Source: UBA11891 sp003533785 (GTDB lineage: Bacteria; Bacteroidota; Bacteroidia; Flavobacteriales; Flavobacteriaceae). Taken from it: 64,000 nt of DNA. Shown here piece after piece: positions 1 through 8,554 of this stretch. Where the stretch lies: contig CATFEX010000015.1 in the NCBI GenBank assembly GCA_949511625.1, forward strand, positions 1 to 64,000, given 5' to 3'. Positions within the stretch are counted from its first letter, which is position 1. Each line of letters starts with the position of its first letter. The notes beneath the pieces are model-generated. The model saw nothing but the letters and a program-made list of their open reading frames with translations, searched no databases and was not told where the DNA came from. A program made the position numbers and the translations under genes.

Positions 1-249
1 CTTTTGGAGCAGTCAGAATTTTTTACATTGATGAGAAATTTGGTGCTTACTGGTTATTTTACTTCCGAGGTTGGCCTCAAAGATCTGGGCTATCAAGGCA
101 ATCAACCTAATGTTTGGGACGGGGTTCCAGAAGATATTCTGAGAGAACATCAAATGGAATACGATCCTAAATGGACCTCTAATTTTTTAGATGTTGACAA
201 AAGGAATGATGTGGCTCAATGGGATGGTGATGGTAATTTGATCACCTAG
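1..249 (+). CDS. Gluconate 2-dehydrogenase subunit 3 family protein (C-terminal part)
   Basis: This is the last 82 codons of a gene whose start lies before the window, open from base 1 and ending in TAG. The tail carries the family signature of a leucine-rich helix followed by TGYFTSEVGLKDLGYQGN and a VWDGVPED stretch. In the known family this small Tat-exported subunit partners a GMC-type, FAD-dependent sugar or alcohol oxidoreductase in the periplasm. The partner gene would be expected upstream, outside the window. The true start and the Tat signal cannot be seen. Family assignment is by recognised motif only. Confidence 0.75.
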   Translation, partial: LLEQSEFFTLMRNLVLTGYFTSEVGLKDLGYQGNQPNVWDGVPEDILREHQMEYDPKWTSNFLDVDKRNDVAQWDGDGNLIT

Positions 250-360
250 TCCGTGAGCAAACTAAGGGGCTTTGTTAATATTCATTCTTCCCCCTAGACC
301 CTAGTGTTTTGTTCTGCTAAAGAAAAGTTCACCATTGGGGAGTTTTCTAGTTATTCTTAG

Positions 361-392
361 TTTCTCTTCCAACGAAATGGGAGAAATTTTTT
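361..392 (+). terminator. Probable intrinsic terminator after the dehydrogenase subunit gene
   Basis: TTTCTC at 361-366 pairs with GAGAAA at 381-386, and two G-T pairs can extend the stem. A run of six T follows at 387-392. It lies about 110 bases past the stop of the upstream gene and before sulP, so it would separate the two units. The loop is long, so confidence is moderate. Confidence 0.45.
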
Positions 393-438
393 ATGAGCGA
401 GTTTTTATCTTACGAAATAATTTAATTTAAAAAAATGG

Positions 439-463
439 TCGCTATATTCACTTATTATAGCGA
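439..463 (+). promoter_or_regulatory. Perfect inverted repeat directly upstream of the SulP start codon
   Basis: TCGCTATA (439-446) and TATAGCGA (456-463) are exact inverted copies separated by 9 bases. The repeat ends 3 bases before the ATG at 467. It could be an operator for a dimeric regulator, or an mRNA hairpin covering the ribosome entry region. No TAnnTTTG box was found for this gene, so how it is transcribed is unclear. Confidence 0.5.
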
Positions 464-466
464 TAA

Positions 467-2686
467 ATGGAATTTATACCGAAAACAGGGATAAAAGGCT
501 TAATTGAGAACTGGCAAGCAGATGTGATCGCTGCAATTAGTGTTTCTCTAATTGCCTTACCACTATCATTGGGTATTGCACTTGCTGCAGGAGCCCCTGC
601 AATGGCTGGGATCTTATCTGCTATTGTTGGTGGAGTCGTTACAACACTATACCGAGGCGGTCATGTTTCCGTCAATGGACCCGCGAAAGGTGTAATTGCC
701 GTAATCCTTTTTGGTATTACTGTCATGGATGATGGTTCGGGTCAGGCATTTAATTATGTTCTGGCTGCTATTGTCGTTTCAGGAGCAATACAAGCAGTTC
801 TTGGAGTATTAAAATTAGGTCGTTTAGCAGACATCTTTCATTCTTCTGTGATCCATGGTCTTTTAGCGGCCATTGGAATCATCATTATTGCCAAACAAAT
901 CCATGTTGCGTTAGGCACAAAATCGGAAAGTTCGAGCATTATTCAAAACCTCATTGATGCTTTTCTTTTCTTGCCAAATGCGAATCCTTTTGTCGTTGTT
1001 ATTTCTTTTGTTGGCCTACTCCTGTTACTTTTTCACTCAAAAATAAGCTTCCGCGTTTTTCAATTTTTCCCCGCGCCCATTTGGGTGATTGCCCTTTCCA
1101 TTCCGTTTACATACCTGTTTAATTTCTTTGAACCAAAAACACTGGATTTTATTGGAAACTCCTATGAGGTTGGTCCTTATCTTTTGCTTGATATTCCCAA
1201 TTCCTTTTCGGATTCAATCTTACATCCCAATTTTGGTAAAATAGAAACGGTAGAATTTTGGACTACCGTTATCTCAATATTGATTATTACCAGTATTGAA
1301 TCGCTAGCCATTGCCAAAGCGGTAGACAAGATCGACCCCTACAAGCGAAAAACAGATTTAAACAAAGACTTGACTGGAATTGGATTGAGTACCATGGTTG
1401 CTGGTTTTGTCGGTGGTTTACCCATCATTGCAGTAATTATTCGAAGTACCGTTAATATTCACAACGGAGCAAAAACAAAATGGTCAAACCTATATCAAGG
1501 CGGGTTTCTCTTGCTTTTGATCGTTGTTTTAGGCCCAATAATGAAACAAGTCCCTTTGTGTGCTTTTGCTATTTTGCTTGTTTATACTGGTTTCAAGCTC
1601 GCTTCTCCTGCTGTATTTAAGCAGGTGTATAATCAAGGACCTGAACAATTGATCTTCTTTGTGTTTACCATGGTATTGACCCTCTACACCAACTTACTAA
1701 TTGGCTTGCTTGGTGGCCTACTATTGGTTATGGTCAGCCATATGCTCTTGGCGAAAGAGCCCATTCATCGGTTTTTTAATATGATTTATCGAAGTGGATC
1801 TTCTATAGAAGAAAACCACGATGGCAGTTTTGAATTGAAAATAAAAGGAATTGCCAACTTCTTGGGTGTTCTTAAGGTAGATAAGCTAATTAAAAACATC
1901 CCCTCTGGTGTCAATGTAAATATTGATTTATCTGAAACAAGGCTGGTTGGTATGACCTATATGGAATACTTGGTAGACTACTTAAGAACGCAAAAGGACA
2001 GTGGAAGAAATGTAGCCATCAAAGGTCTAGATTCCCATGTGTCTTACTCAACCCATAATAGGGGATTGAAGATTTCATTGAATAATGCTACCCCTAAATT
2101 GTCACCTAGACAGCTAAGGCTTCAAACACTGGCCAATGAAAGAGACTATTTCTTCAACAGCCAAGTGGAATGGGATACGGTTTACTTAAAAAAGTTTCAT
2201 TTTTTCGAAATTCGACCAATAGAACGTAAATCAAATACTTTAAATGGCTCGTTTGAGGAAATTAATATGTCGTGGGAAATCTCTGATGTAACCTTTAATG
2301 AAGGAGATGCTTTTTCCGCTGAGACTTTCAATACAACAATGATGGTTTTGAAAATAAACAGGGTTATTCCTGTTTTCACTATGGAAAAAGAAGGACTTTT
2401 TGAAAAAATCTTTGATCGTGTTATTGCACTCACTGGATTTAAGGATATTGATTTTGATATGTATCCTGATTTTTCAAAGCGTTTTCTAGTAACGGGTAAA
2501 GATGAACCTAAAATCCGCGCATTTTTTAACGATGAACTCATTCAGTTTTTTGAAAACCACCAAATCTATCATATCGAAAGCAATGGTGATGCTATAATTA
2601 TTTTTAATAAAATTAAATTAGCACGAACCGATGAAACAATCGCACTAATTAATTATACAAAAGAATTGGCCCTGCTTTTAGCCTAG
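467..2686 (+). CDS. SulP family inorganic anion transporter with extended C-terminus
   Basis: A 739-residue inner-membrane transporter of the SulP (SLC26) family, which moves sulfate, bicarbonate or similar anions. Residues about 15-430 are a chain of hydrophobic segments starting with the SulP-type stretch LIALPLSLGIALAAGAPAMA and including VSVNGPAKGVIAV. A STAS-like segment follows near residue 480 (VNIDLSETRLVGMTYMEYL). About 200 further residues form a soluble tail with a strand-rich part ending FSKRFLVTGKDEPKIRAFF. That tail resembles small stand-alone cytosolic domains and is not part of a standard SulP protein. Marine Bacteroidota often pair such transporters with carbonic anhydrase, but none is adjacent here. 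The substrate cannot be told from sequence. Confidence 0.88.
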   Translation: MEFIPKTGIKGLIENWQADVIAAISVSLIALPLSLGIALAAGAPAMAGILSAIVGGVVTTLYRGGHVSVNGPAKGVIAVILFGITVMDDGSGQAFNYVLAAIVVSGAIQAVLGVLKLGRLADIFHSSVIHGLLAAIGIIIIAKQIHVALGTKSESSSIIQNLIDAFLFLPNANPFVVVISFVGLLLLLFHSKISFRVFQFFPAPIWVIALSIPFTYLFNFFEPKTLDFIGNSYEVGPYLLLDIPNSFSDSILHPNFGKIETVEFWTTVISILIITSIESLAIAKAVDKIDPYKRKTDLNKDLTGIGLSTMVAGFVGGLPIIAVIIRSTVNIHNGAKTKWSNLYQGGFLLLLIVVLGPIMKQVPLCAFAILLVYTGFKLASPAVFKQVYNQGPEQLIFFVFTMVLTLYTNLLIGLLGGLLLVMVSHMLLAKEPIHRFFNMIYRSGSSIEENHDGSFELKIKGIANFLGVLKVDKLIKNIPSGVNVNIDLSETRLVGMTYMEYLVDYLRTQKDSGRNVAIKGLDSHVSYSTHNRGLKISLNNATPKLSPRQLRLQTLANERDYFFNSQVEWDTVYLKKFHFFEIRPIERKSNTLNGSFEEINMSWEISDVTFNEGDAFSAETFNTTMMVLKINRVIPVFTMEKEGLFEKIFDRVIALTGFKDIDFDMYPDFSKRFLVTGKDEPKIRAFFNDELIQFFENHQIYHIESNGDAIIIFNKIKLARTDETIALINYTKELALLLA

Positions 2687-2697
2687 CTTTTTTTATT

Positions 2698-3081
2698 ATG
2701 AAACGCTTTACCCTACTCTTTTTTTTCCTTTTTAATTTGTTTTGTTCCGCACAACAAACAATTGGTAAAATAGAAAAACTGGATGAAGAGATTGATCTGC
2801 TTATCGACGAAAATACCGTTATAGAGATCCTTGCAGATGGATTCAACTGGTCGGAAGCATCTCTCGATCGGGCGGGATTAGCAGACGGAATGAAAGTACA
2901 TTCCAAAGGATATCTGTTTGCAACAGGGCCTGGAGGAGTATTAATTTTCTCTCCTGTAGGCAAACACTTAGGAAGTATTATAACTGAAAAACGCACAGCT
3001 AATTGTACTTTTAACAAAGATGAATCAGCACTATACATGACGTCTGATAGATACCTCACTCGAATTAAATTAAAACATTGA
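2698..3081 (+). pseudogene. SMP-30/gluconolactonase-like protein with a large internal deletion
   Basis: An intact 127-codon reading frame with a Sec signal (MKRFTLLFFFLFNLFCSAQQ). Residues about 35-53 match the start of an SMP-30/gluconolactonase beta-propeller (IEILADGFNWSE). From about residue 55 the sequence jumps to what is normally the last fifth of that family: LADGMKVHSKGYLFATGPGG, then TANCTFNKDESALYMTSD and RIKLKH. Full-length members have roughly 300-350 residues, so about 200 residues of the propeller, including most metal ligands, appear deleted in frame. It is probably a non-functional relic or a gene shrunken beyond lactonase activity. Its TGA overlaps the ATG of the next gene by one base. 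Confidence 0.75.
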
Positions 3082-3935
3082 TGAGGCTCTACGCCATTGA
3101 AACTAGAAATTTTAAATTAGACGGCGGTGCCATGTTTGGGGTCGTTCCAAAAGCCCTTTGGCAAAAAACCAATCCTGCCGATTCCCAGAATCGAATCGAT
3201 ATGGCTGCTCGCTCCCTTTTGATCGAAAATGAGGGACGTTTAATTTTAATCGATACTGGTTTGGGCAATAAACAAAGTGAAAAGTTTTTCAGTCGGTACG
3301 GTCTTTGGGGGCCCCACTGTTTAGAAACTTCGCTAGCAGCCTGTGGTTTTTCAAAAGACGAGATCACAGACGTGGTTTTTACTCATTTGCACTTTGACCA
3401 TTGTGGTGGGGCCATCAAGCGCCGCTCTGATGGCCAATTGATTCCGAATTTTCCCAATGCCCAGTTCTGGTGCCATGAAGATCATTGGGACTGGGCTTCC
3501 CATCCCAACCCGCGCGAAAAAGCCTCTTTTCTTCCTGAAAATATTCGCCCAATTCAAGACAGTGGACAGCTGTGTTTTTTAAAAGGAAATGCAGAAGAAC
3601 TGATCAACACGCCCTTGGGAATTGATTTTCTTGTTGTCAATGGACATACAGAAAAACAACTTTTACCCAAGCTAAACTACCATGGAAAAACACTGCTATT
3701 TGCGGCTGACCTTGTTCCCACCGCAGGTCACGTCCCTTTAGCTTACGTTATGGGATACGATACTCGTCCGTTGCTTACAATAAAAGAAAAAGCTAAGGTT
3801 TTACAAAGGGCCAGTGACAATGATTGGTTCTTGTTTCTTCAGCACGACCCCTACAATGAAATCATTACTCTTCAAGAGACGGATAGAGGTATACGGCTTG
3901 CCAATTCTCTAAAATTTGATTCCTTATTCACATGA
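3081..3935 (+). CDS. MBL-fold metallo-hydrolase
   Basis: A 284-residue cytoplasmic hydrolase of the metallo-beta-lactamase superfamily. The zinc signature THLHFDHCGG lies at about residues 101-110, preceded by the strand ILIDTGLGNK. Later metal-binding histidines are plausible at VVNGHTEKQ, and the aspartate at FAADLVP. The layout resembles the AHL-lactonase/quorum-quenching-like branch, but substrate cannot be read from sequence. The ATG at 3081 overlaps the stop of the preceding gene, and this gene's TGA overlaps the ATG of the following subtilase. The four genes up to rnpA therefore look like one operon. Confidence 0.87.
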   Translation: MRLYAIETRNFKLDGGAMFGVVPKALWQKTNPADSQNRIDMAARSLLIENEGRLILIDTGLGNKQSEKFFSRYGLWGPHCLETSLAACGFSKDEITDVVFTHLHFDHCGGAIKRRSDGQLIPNFPNAQFWCHEDHWDWASHPNPREKASFLPENIRPIQDSGQLCFLKGNAEELINTPLGIDFLVVNGHTEKQLLPKLNYHGKTLLFAADLVPTAGHVPLAYVMGYDTRPLLTIKEKAKVLQRASDNDWFLFLQHDPYNEIITLQETDRGIRLANSLKFDSLFT

Positions 3936-5494
3936 AACAGTTTTTTTTCTTGATTTTATGCCTCGGTTTTACACAATGCGCCAGCGTTCGTTTTGTCGGG
4001 GATCCTGTTGTGGTGAATCCTAATACTCCTGTTTCTATCCCCCTCACTTCAGACATGAAAAACGAATGGGCACGTTATGATTTGGTTGAAGACAACGTTC
4101 CGGGAATGTCCGTAAATAAAGCTTTTTCTAACTTGATCAAGGATCAAAAAGGAGAAAAAGTAATTGTTGCTATCGTGGATACCGGTATGGATATTCAGCA
4201 TCCTGCACTTGCCTCTAGGATTTGGATCAATGAAGATGAGATTCCTGGAAACGGCATCGATGACGATCAAAATGGTTACGTGGACGATATTCACGGCTGG
4301 AATTTTTTGGGTGAGTCTCAAAATGAAAACTTTGAATACGTTCGTCTTCAAAAACTAGAAGATCCAGATTCTGATGCCTTTGCCGTGTTTGAAGAAAAAC
4401 GAAACAAAGAATTACAAAAATACCGTCGTGGTTTGGCCAACTTACTCTTTGTTAAAGAAGAGCTGCCCAAGGCAAGAGCTGCCCTTCAACAGGCATTGAA
4501 TACAAAAGTAATCGACCTGGTTGCTGCCAGGGCATTAAGCCCAATGACCGTTGAACTCTCAGAAGCCATTCTTATTGAAGACTATGCCCAAAAAACAGGT
4601 CTAACAGAGGTAACTCTACAAAAAGCCATTGAACAATATCAAGACGCTTTACAATATCATCACAACCTTGACTTTGAAGGTCGTTCTGTGGTTGGCGACG
4701 ATCCGGATAATTTTAATGACAGAGGTTATGGAGATTCCCTAGTTCAAGGGCCTGATGGGAGCAATAACGATCACGCAACCCATGTGGCTGGGCTTGTCGG
4801 TGGTCTTGATGTGGGCGTGGCTACCGCTGTCAAAATCATGCCAATAAGAGCGCTTCCAAATGGAGACGAGTATGACAAAGATGTGGCGCTTGCCATACGA
4901 TATGCCGTTGACAATGGCGCTAAAATTATCAATGCGAGCTTTGGAAAATCATACTCCCCACACCAAGACTGGGTTCACGATGCTATTCGCTATGCCGCAG
5001 AAAGAGATGTGCTTATCGTTCATGCCGCAGGAAATGATGATGGAAATATAGATCCTGGTGGATCGCTCAACTTTCCCAATGACATGGTGGGTAATAAAGA
5101 GATTTCTGACAACCTAATTACTGTGGGGGCCAGCCATTGGGAATACAATGAGCAACAGATTGCACGATTTTCAAATTATGGCGCTGTCAATGTTGATGTG
5201 TTTGCCCCTGGTCATAAGATCTATTCGTCTGTCCCCAATCAACGGTATGAACAATTGGATGGTACTTCTATGGCCTCTCCTTTAGTAGCAGGTGTCGCTG
5301 CAGTACTCTGGTCTCACTATCCAAAGTATTCAGCAAAAAAAATCAAACGCATAATTCTCAAATCTGGACTTCCAATGTTTTCATCGTTGTCCATGCCTTC
5401 AGAAACCGATCAGCAGAAACCTAATTATTATTCAAAAACAGGTAAATTAGTCAACCTATACAATGCACTGCTTTATGCCTCGAAAAGACTTTAA
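3932..5494 (+). CDS. S8 family subtilisin-like serine peptidase, putative lipoprotein
   Basis: A 520-residue exported peptidase. The N-terminal hydrophobic segment ends in a loose lipobox with Cys16, suggesting an outer-membrane or periplasmic lipoprotein. The catalytic triad is visible: Asp83 in VDTGMDIQHP, His281 in NDHATHVAG (Ala replaces the usual Gly after the His), and Ser446 in GTSMASPLVAG. The oxyanion Asn is in AAGNDDG near 368. Between Asp and His lies an insert of about 130 residues, rich in charged helical sequence (about 150-245), that is absent from classic subtilisins. No type IX secretion C-terminal domain is seen. It is followed by an overlapping M1 peptidase, suggesting a shared role in peptide breakdown. 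Confidence 0.93.
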   Translation: MKQFFFLILCLGFTQCASVRFVGDPVVVNPNTPVSIPLTSDMKNEWARYDLVEDNVPGMSVNKAFSNLIKDQKGEKVIVAIVDTGMDIQHPALASRIWINEDEIPGNGIDDDQNGYVDDIHGWNFLGESQNENFEYVRLQKLEDPDSDAFAVFEEKRNKELQKYRRGLANLLFVKEELPKARAALQQALNTKVIDLVAARALSPMTVELSEAILIEDYAQKTGLTEVTLQKAIEQYQDALQYHHNLDFEGRSVVGDDPDNFNDRGYGDSLVQGPDGSNNDHATHVAGLVGGLDVGVATAVKIMPIRALPNGDEYDKDVALAIRYAVDNGAKIINASFGKSYSPHQDWVHDAIRYAAERDVLIVHAAGNDDGNIDPGGSLNFPNDMVGNKEISDNLITVGASHWEYNEQQIARFSNYGAVNVDVFAPGHKIYSSVPNQRYEQLDGTSMASPLVAGVAAVLWSHYPKYSAKKIKRIILKSGLPMFSSLSMPSETDQQKPNYYSKTGKLVNLYNALLYASKRL

Positions 5495-7322
5495 ATATAT
5501 CGCCCTGCTCACGCTTGTAGCCTTGACCCTGTTTACAAATATAGGCGCTCAAACCTATTGGCAGCAAGAAGTGGAATACACTATGGCAGTCAACATGGAT
5601 ATAGACGACTATACCTATGAAGGTGTTCAAAAGCTAGTCTATACCAATCATTCTCCAGATAGCTTGAAAAAGGTTTTTTATCACTTATATTTTAATGCTT
5701 TTCGGCCGGGAAGTGAAATGGCCATACGTCAAGATAATGCGGCCGATATCAATACTCGCTTCGATATAGACTTGGACAGTATTCCCGCTGAAAGTGAAGG
5801 GCGGCTTGAGGTGTTTAATTTGAAACAAGACGGGACGCCTGTTGACAGCGAGAGCTCGGAAACTATTTTGGAGGTAACACTGAACAAGCCTCTTCCGCCG
5901 GGGAGTAAGACTGTTTTCACTTTGGAATTTAAAGGAAAAGTTCCCCAATTGATTCGAAGAGCGGGTAAAAATTCTTCTGAGGGGGTAGCGCTTTCAATGG
6001 CGCAATGGTATCCTAAAATGGCAGAATACGATTATGACGGTTGGAATGCAGCGCCCTATTTGGGACGTGAATTTCATGGCGTTTGGGGTGATTTTGATGT
6101 TACAATAACTCTTGATAAGTCGTATATAGTTGCCGCTAGCGGCTATCTGCAGAACGCAGATGATATAGGGTATGGCTATTCTGATCGTAAGCGACCCAAG
6201 AGTAAAAAGGGGAATATTAGCTGGCATTTTGTGGCACCAAACGTTCACGATTTTACCTGGGCTGCCGACCCAAATTATATCCATGATATCCACCCGGGGC
6301 CCAACGGTGTAGATCTTCATTTTTTCTACAAAAACGATGAAGCAATTATTAATAATTGGAAAAAACTGCAGCCACATACCGCAGAATTGATGCGTTTTTA
6401 TAACAAAAACATTGGCCCCTACCCTTACAAACAATACAGTGTGGTTCAAGGAGGGGACGGGGGCATGGAGTATGCCATGCTCACTTTAATCACAGGAGGG
6501 AGAGATTACCGTAGTCTCTTTGGTGTCACTGCGCATGAATTGGCACATTCCTGGTTTCAACATATTCTGGCGACCAATGAAATGAAGCATGAGTGGATGG
6601 ACGAGGGCTTCACTTCTTACATTTGTACGCTCGCAGAAGATTTGATAATAGAAGAGAACAAACCCTTTCCCTTGGAAGATTCATATGCCGGGTATCTTTA
6701 CCTAGCGACGAGTGGGATTGAAATGCCCCAATCAACAAATGCCAATAGATATAATCACAACATGGCTTATGAATCAACTGCTTATGATAAAGGAGCTGTT
6801 TTTTTAGCACAATTGGGTTATATAATTGGGCCCCGTGCTCTTGCGAATACACTTAAAGAATACTATCAAAAATTCAAATTTACCCACCCAACACCCAATG
6901 ATTTTAGACGGGTTGCAGAGCACATGTCCAACATCCAACTGAAATGGTATCTAACCGATTGGACTCAAACGACCAATCGCATTGATTACAGTATTGATAG
7001 CATAGAAAAAAAAGGAGAAAAAACCCATGTCTTCTTGAAAAGAAAAGAGCTTATGCCCATGCCCCTCGATGTGCTTGTGAACTATAAAGACGGCACCCAA
7101 GAAGTCTTTTATATTCCGATCGCTTTGATGCGAGGAACCAAGGAAAACCCATATGCAGTCAAGTGGCGTATTTTGGAAGATTGGTCCTGGGCAAACCCGA
7201 ATTATGATTTTTTTATCGATCGTCCATTGGATGGTATTGAATCCATAATCATTGACCCTACTTTCTTGATGGCTGACATAGACCGATCGGACAATTTCTA
7301 TCCCAAACTTTTACAAAAATGA
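5475..7322 (+). CDS. M1 family metallopeptidase
   Basis: A 615-residue exported aminopeptidase-like enzyme. The zinc site is complete: HELAHSW with Glu355 catalytic (numbered from the ATG at 5475), and the third ligand Glu in HEWMDEGFTSY 18 residues later. The exopeptidase loop reads GGMEYAM instead of GAMEN, which is common in this Bacteroidota group. I chose the ATG at 5475 because it gives a clean signal peptide (MPRKDFKYIALLTLVALTLF) ending at IGAQ. An earlier ATG at 5463 adds four residues. The start overlaps the end of the subtilase gene and the stop overlaps the rnpA start. Confidence 0.92.
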   Translation: MPRKDFKYIALLTLVALTLFTNIGAQTYWQQEVEYTMAVNMDIDDYTYEGVQKLVYTNHSPDSLKKVFYHLYFNAFRPGSEMAIRQDNAADINTRFDIDLDSIPAESEGRLEVFNLKQDGTPVDSESSETILEVTLNKPLPPGSKTVFTLEFKGKVPQLIRRAGKNSSEGVALSMAQWYPKMAEYDYDGWNAAPYLGREFHGVWGDFDVTITLDKSYIVAASGYLQNADDIGYGYSDRKRPKSKKGNISWHFVAPNVHDFTWAADPNYIHDIHPGPNGVDLHFFYKNDEAIINNWKKLQPHTAELMRFYNKNIGPYPYKQYSVVQGGDGGMEYAMLTLITGGRDYRSLFGVTAHELAHSWFQHILATNEMKHEWMDEGFTSYICTLAEDLIIEENKPFPLEDSYAGYLYLATSGIEMPQSTNANRYNHNMAYESTAYDKGAVFLAQLGYIIGPRALANTLKEYYQKFKFTHPTPNDFRRVAEHMSNIQLKWYLTDWTQTTNRIDYSIDSIEKKGEKTHVFLKRKELMPMPLDVLVNYKDGTQEVFYIPIALMRGTKENPYAVKWRILEDWSWANPNYDFFIDRPLDGIESIIIDPTFLMADIDRSDNFYPKLLQK

Positions 7323-7675
7323 AAATTCAGCGGCTTAAGGGCCGAAATGCGATTGATCTTTTATTTAGAGAGGGGAATGTAATAAAACAACACGCATTCT
7401 TGCTTCGTTACAAAGTCACTTCCATCGGGAGTGACATACACCTAGGCATTAGTGTGCCAAAAAGCAAATTTGACAAAGCGGTTGACCGCAATCGAATTAA
7501 ACGTCAACTTCGCGCTTTGGTTCGCCAAGAGGGAGACATTCTTTTCCATGGATTGGAAGGACAAGGGCTCATAGGTATGTTGTTGTATCTAGACGAAAAA
7601 GAGCGCTCAAGCCCTCAAATAAAAAAATGTCTTATTGATCTTTTTGATTTACTCAGGCCCAATAATAATCCCTAA
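7319..7675 (+). CDS. rnpA: Ribonuclease P protein component
   Basis: 118 residues, the usual size. The RNA-binding signature KAVDRNRIKRQLRAL is present, preceded by the basic strand LGISVPKSK. The protein helps the RNase P RNA cleave 5' leaders from pre-tRNAs. In many bacteria rnpA follows rpmH near the origin; here it instead ends an operon of peptidase genes, overlapping the M1 peptidase by 4 bases. The last four bases, CTAA, are shared with the stop codon of the convergent elaA-like gene. Confidence 0.93.
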   Translation: MKIQRLKGRNAIDLLFREGNVIKQHAFLLRYKVTSIGSDIHLGISVPKSKFDKAVDRNRIKRQLRALVRQEGDILFHGLEGQGLIGMLLYLDEKERSSPQIKKCLIDLFDLLRPNNNP

Positions 7676-8136
7676 AGGCGGATCATTTCACAATGAGGGA
7701 TTCCGTCCTCTAAGTATTCTTTTGCTGTTCCCCTAAAACCATGGGCTTCATAAAATCTCCGCAAGTGGGTTTGTGCAGATATTTTGACTGGTGGTGTGGT
7801 GTTGTTTTTCGATATTGATTTCAGGCAAAACCTCATTAATTGGTGGCCAACTCCTTTTTTTCTATGGCCTGCATCAACTACAACTCGTCCTATGACTGCT
7901 TTTTTCTTCATCAACACACCTGGCAAGAAAATACGTGCATAGGCAACCAAGTTTTGCTGATCGTAAGCAAGTACATGGAAAGCAAGACTGTCTTGCCCGT
8001 CTACATCCTGATAAACACAGTTTTGTTCTACAACAAAAACTTTTGATCGGAGTCGATACACGTCGTGCAACTCCTTTATGCTTAGCGCCTTAAAAGGGCG
8101 GCTTACAAAGTTCAAAGATGAATTAGTTACAAGCAA
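7672..8136 (-). CDS. GNAT family N-acetyltransferase, ElaA-like
   Basis: About 154 residues resembling ElaA. It has the N-terminal segment LHDVYRLRSKVFVVEQNCVYQD followed by the acetyl-CoA loop region IGRVVVDAGHRKKGVGHQLM. The acceptor of ElaA enzymes is not established. The first in-frame start is TTG at 8136, overlapping the rpiB stop by 14 bases. No in-frame ATG lies near the expected N-terminus, and another TTG at 8115 is possible. It is probably co-transcribed behind rpiB. Confidence 0.85.
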   Translation of the reverse strand: MLVTNSSLNFVSRPFKALSIKELHDVYRLRSKVFVVEQNCVYQDVDGQDSLAFHVLAYDQQNLVAYARIFLPGVLMKKKAVIGRVVVDAGHRKKGVGHQLMRFCLKSISKNNTTPPVKISAQTHLRRFYEAHGFRGTAKEYLEDGIPHCEMIRL

Positions 8137-8554
8137 TTTTATCTACTCTATTTTTATGTCTTCCCGCTTCAAATTTTGTGGAGAGAAAAACATCTACCAT
8201 TTGTAATGCTTGAGGCAATGAAAGATAACGCGCAGGAAGGCTCAATATATTAGCGTCGTTATGTTGGCGTGCTAGTTCAGCAATTTCTTTCGTCCAGCAA
8301 AGGGCGGCGCGCACTTTTTGATGTTTGTTTGCTGTCATAGCAGCACCATTGCCGCTTCCACAAATAATGATCCCGAAATCGACGTTACCCTCTTGCACTG
8401 ATTTTGCAACAGGGTGAATAAAGTCAGGGTAATCAACACTTTCTAGCACATTCGTGCCATAATTGTTAAGAGTGTTTCCTTTATTTTCAAGATGCTTTAT
8501 AATGGCTTGTTTATAGTCCACACCCGCGTGATCGTTTCCAATACTTATCTTCAT
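8123..8554 (-). CDS. rpiB: Ribose-5-phosphate isomerase B
   Basis: 143 residues, full length for the RpiB/LacAB family. Visible are the N-terminal IGNDHAGVDYK, where Asp-His contact the phosphate sugar, and the active-site loop GIIICGSGNGAAMTANKH with the catalytic Cys. It interconverts ribose 5-phosphate and ribulose 5-phosphate in the non-oxidative pentose phosphate pathway. It is divergent from rnr across an AT-rich gap and precedes the elaA-like gene in the same transcript. No clear TAnnTTTG box was found upstream. Confidence 0.93.
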   Translation of the reverse strand: MKISIGNDHAGVDYKQAIIKHLENKGNTLNNYGTNVLESVDYPDFIHPVAKSVQEGNVDFGIIICGSGNGAAMTANKHQKVRAALCWTKEIAELARQHNDANILSLPARYLSLPQALQMVDVFLSTKFEAGRHKNRVDKIACN

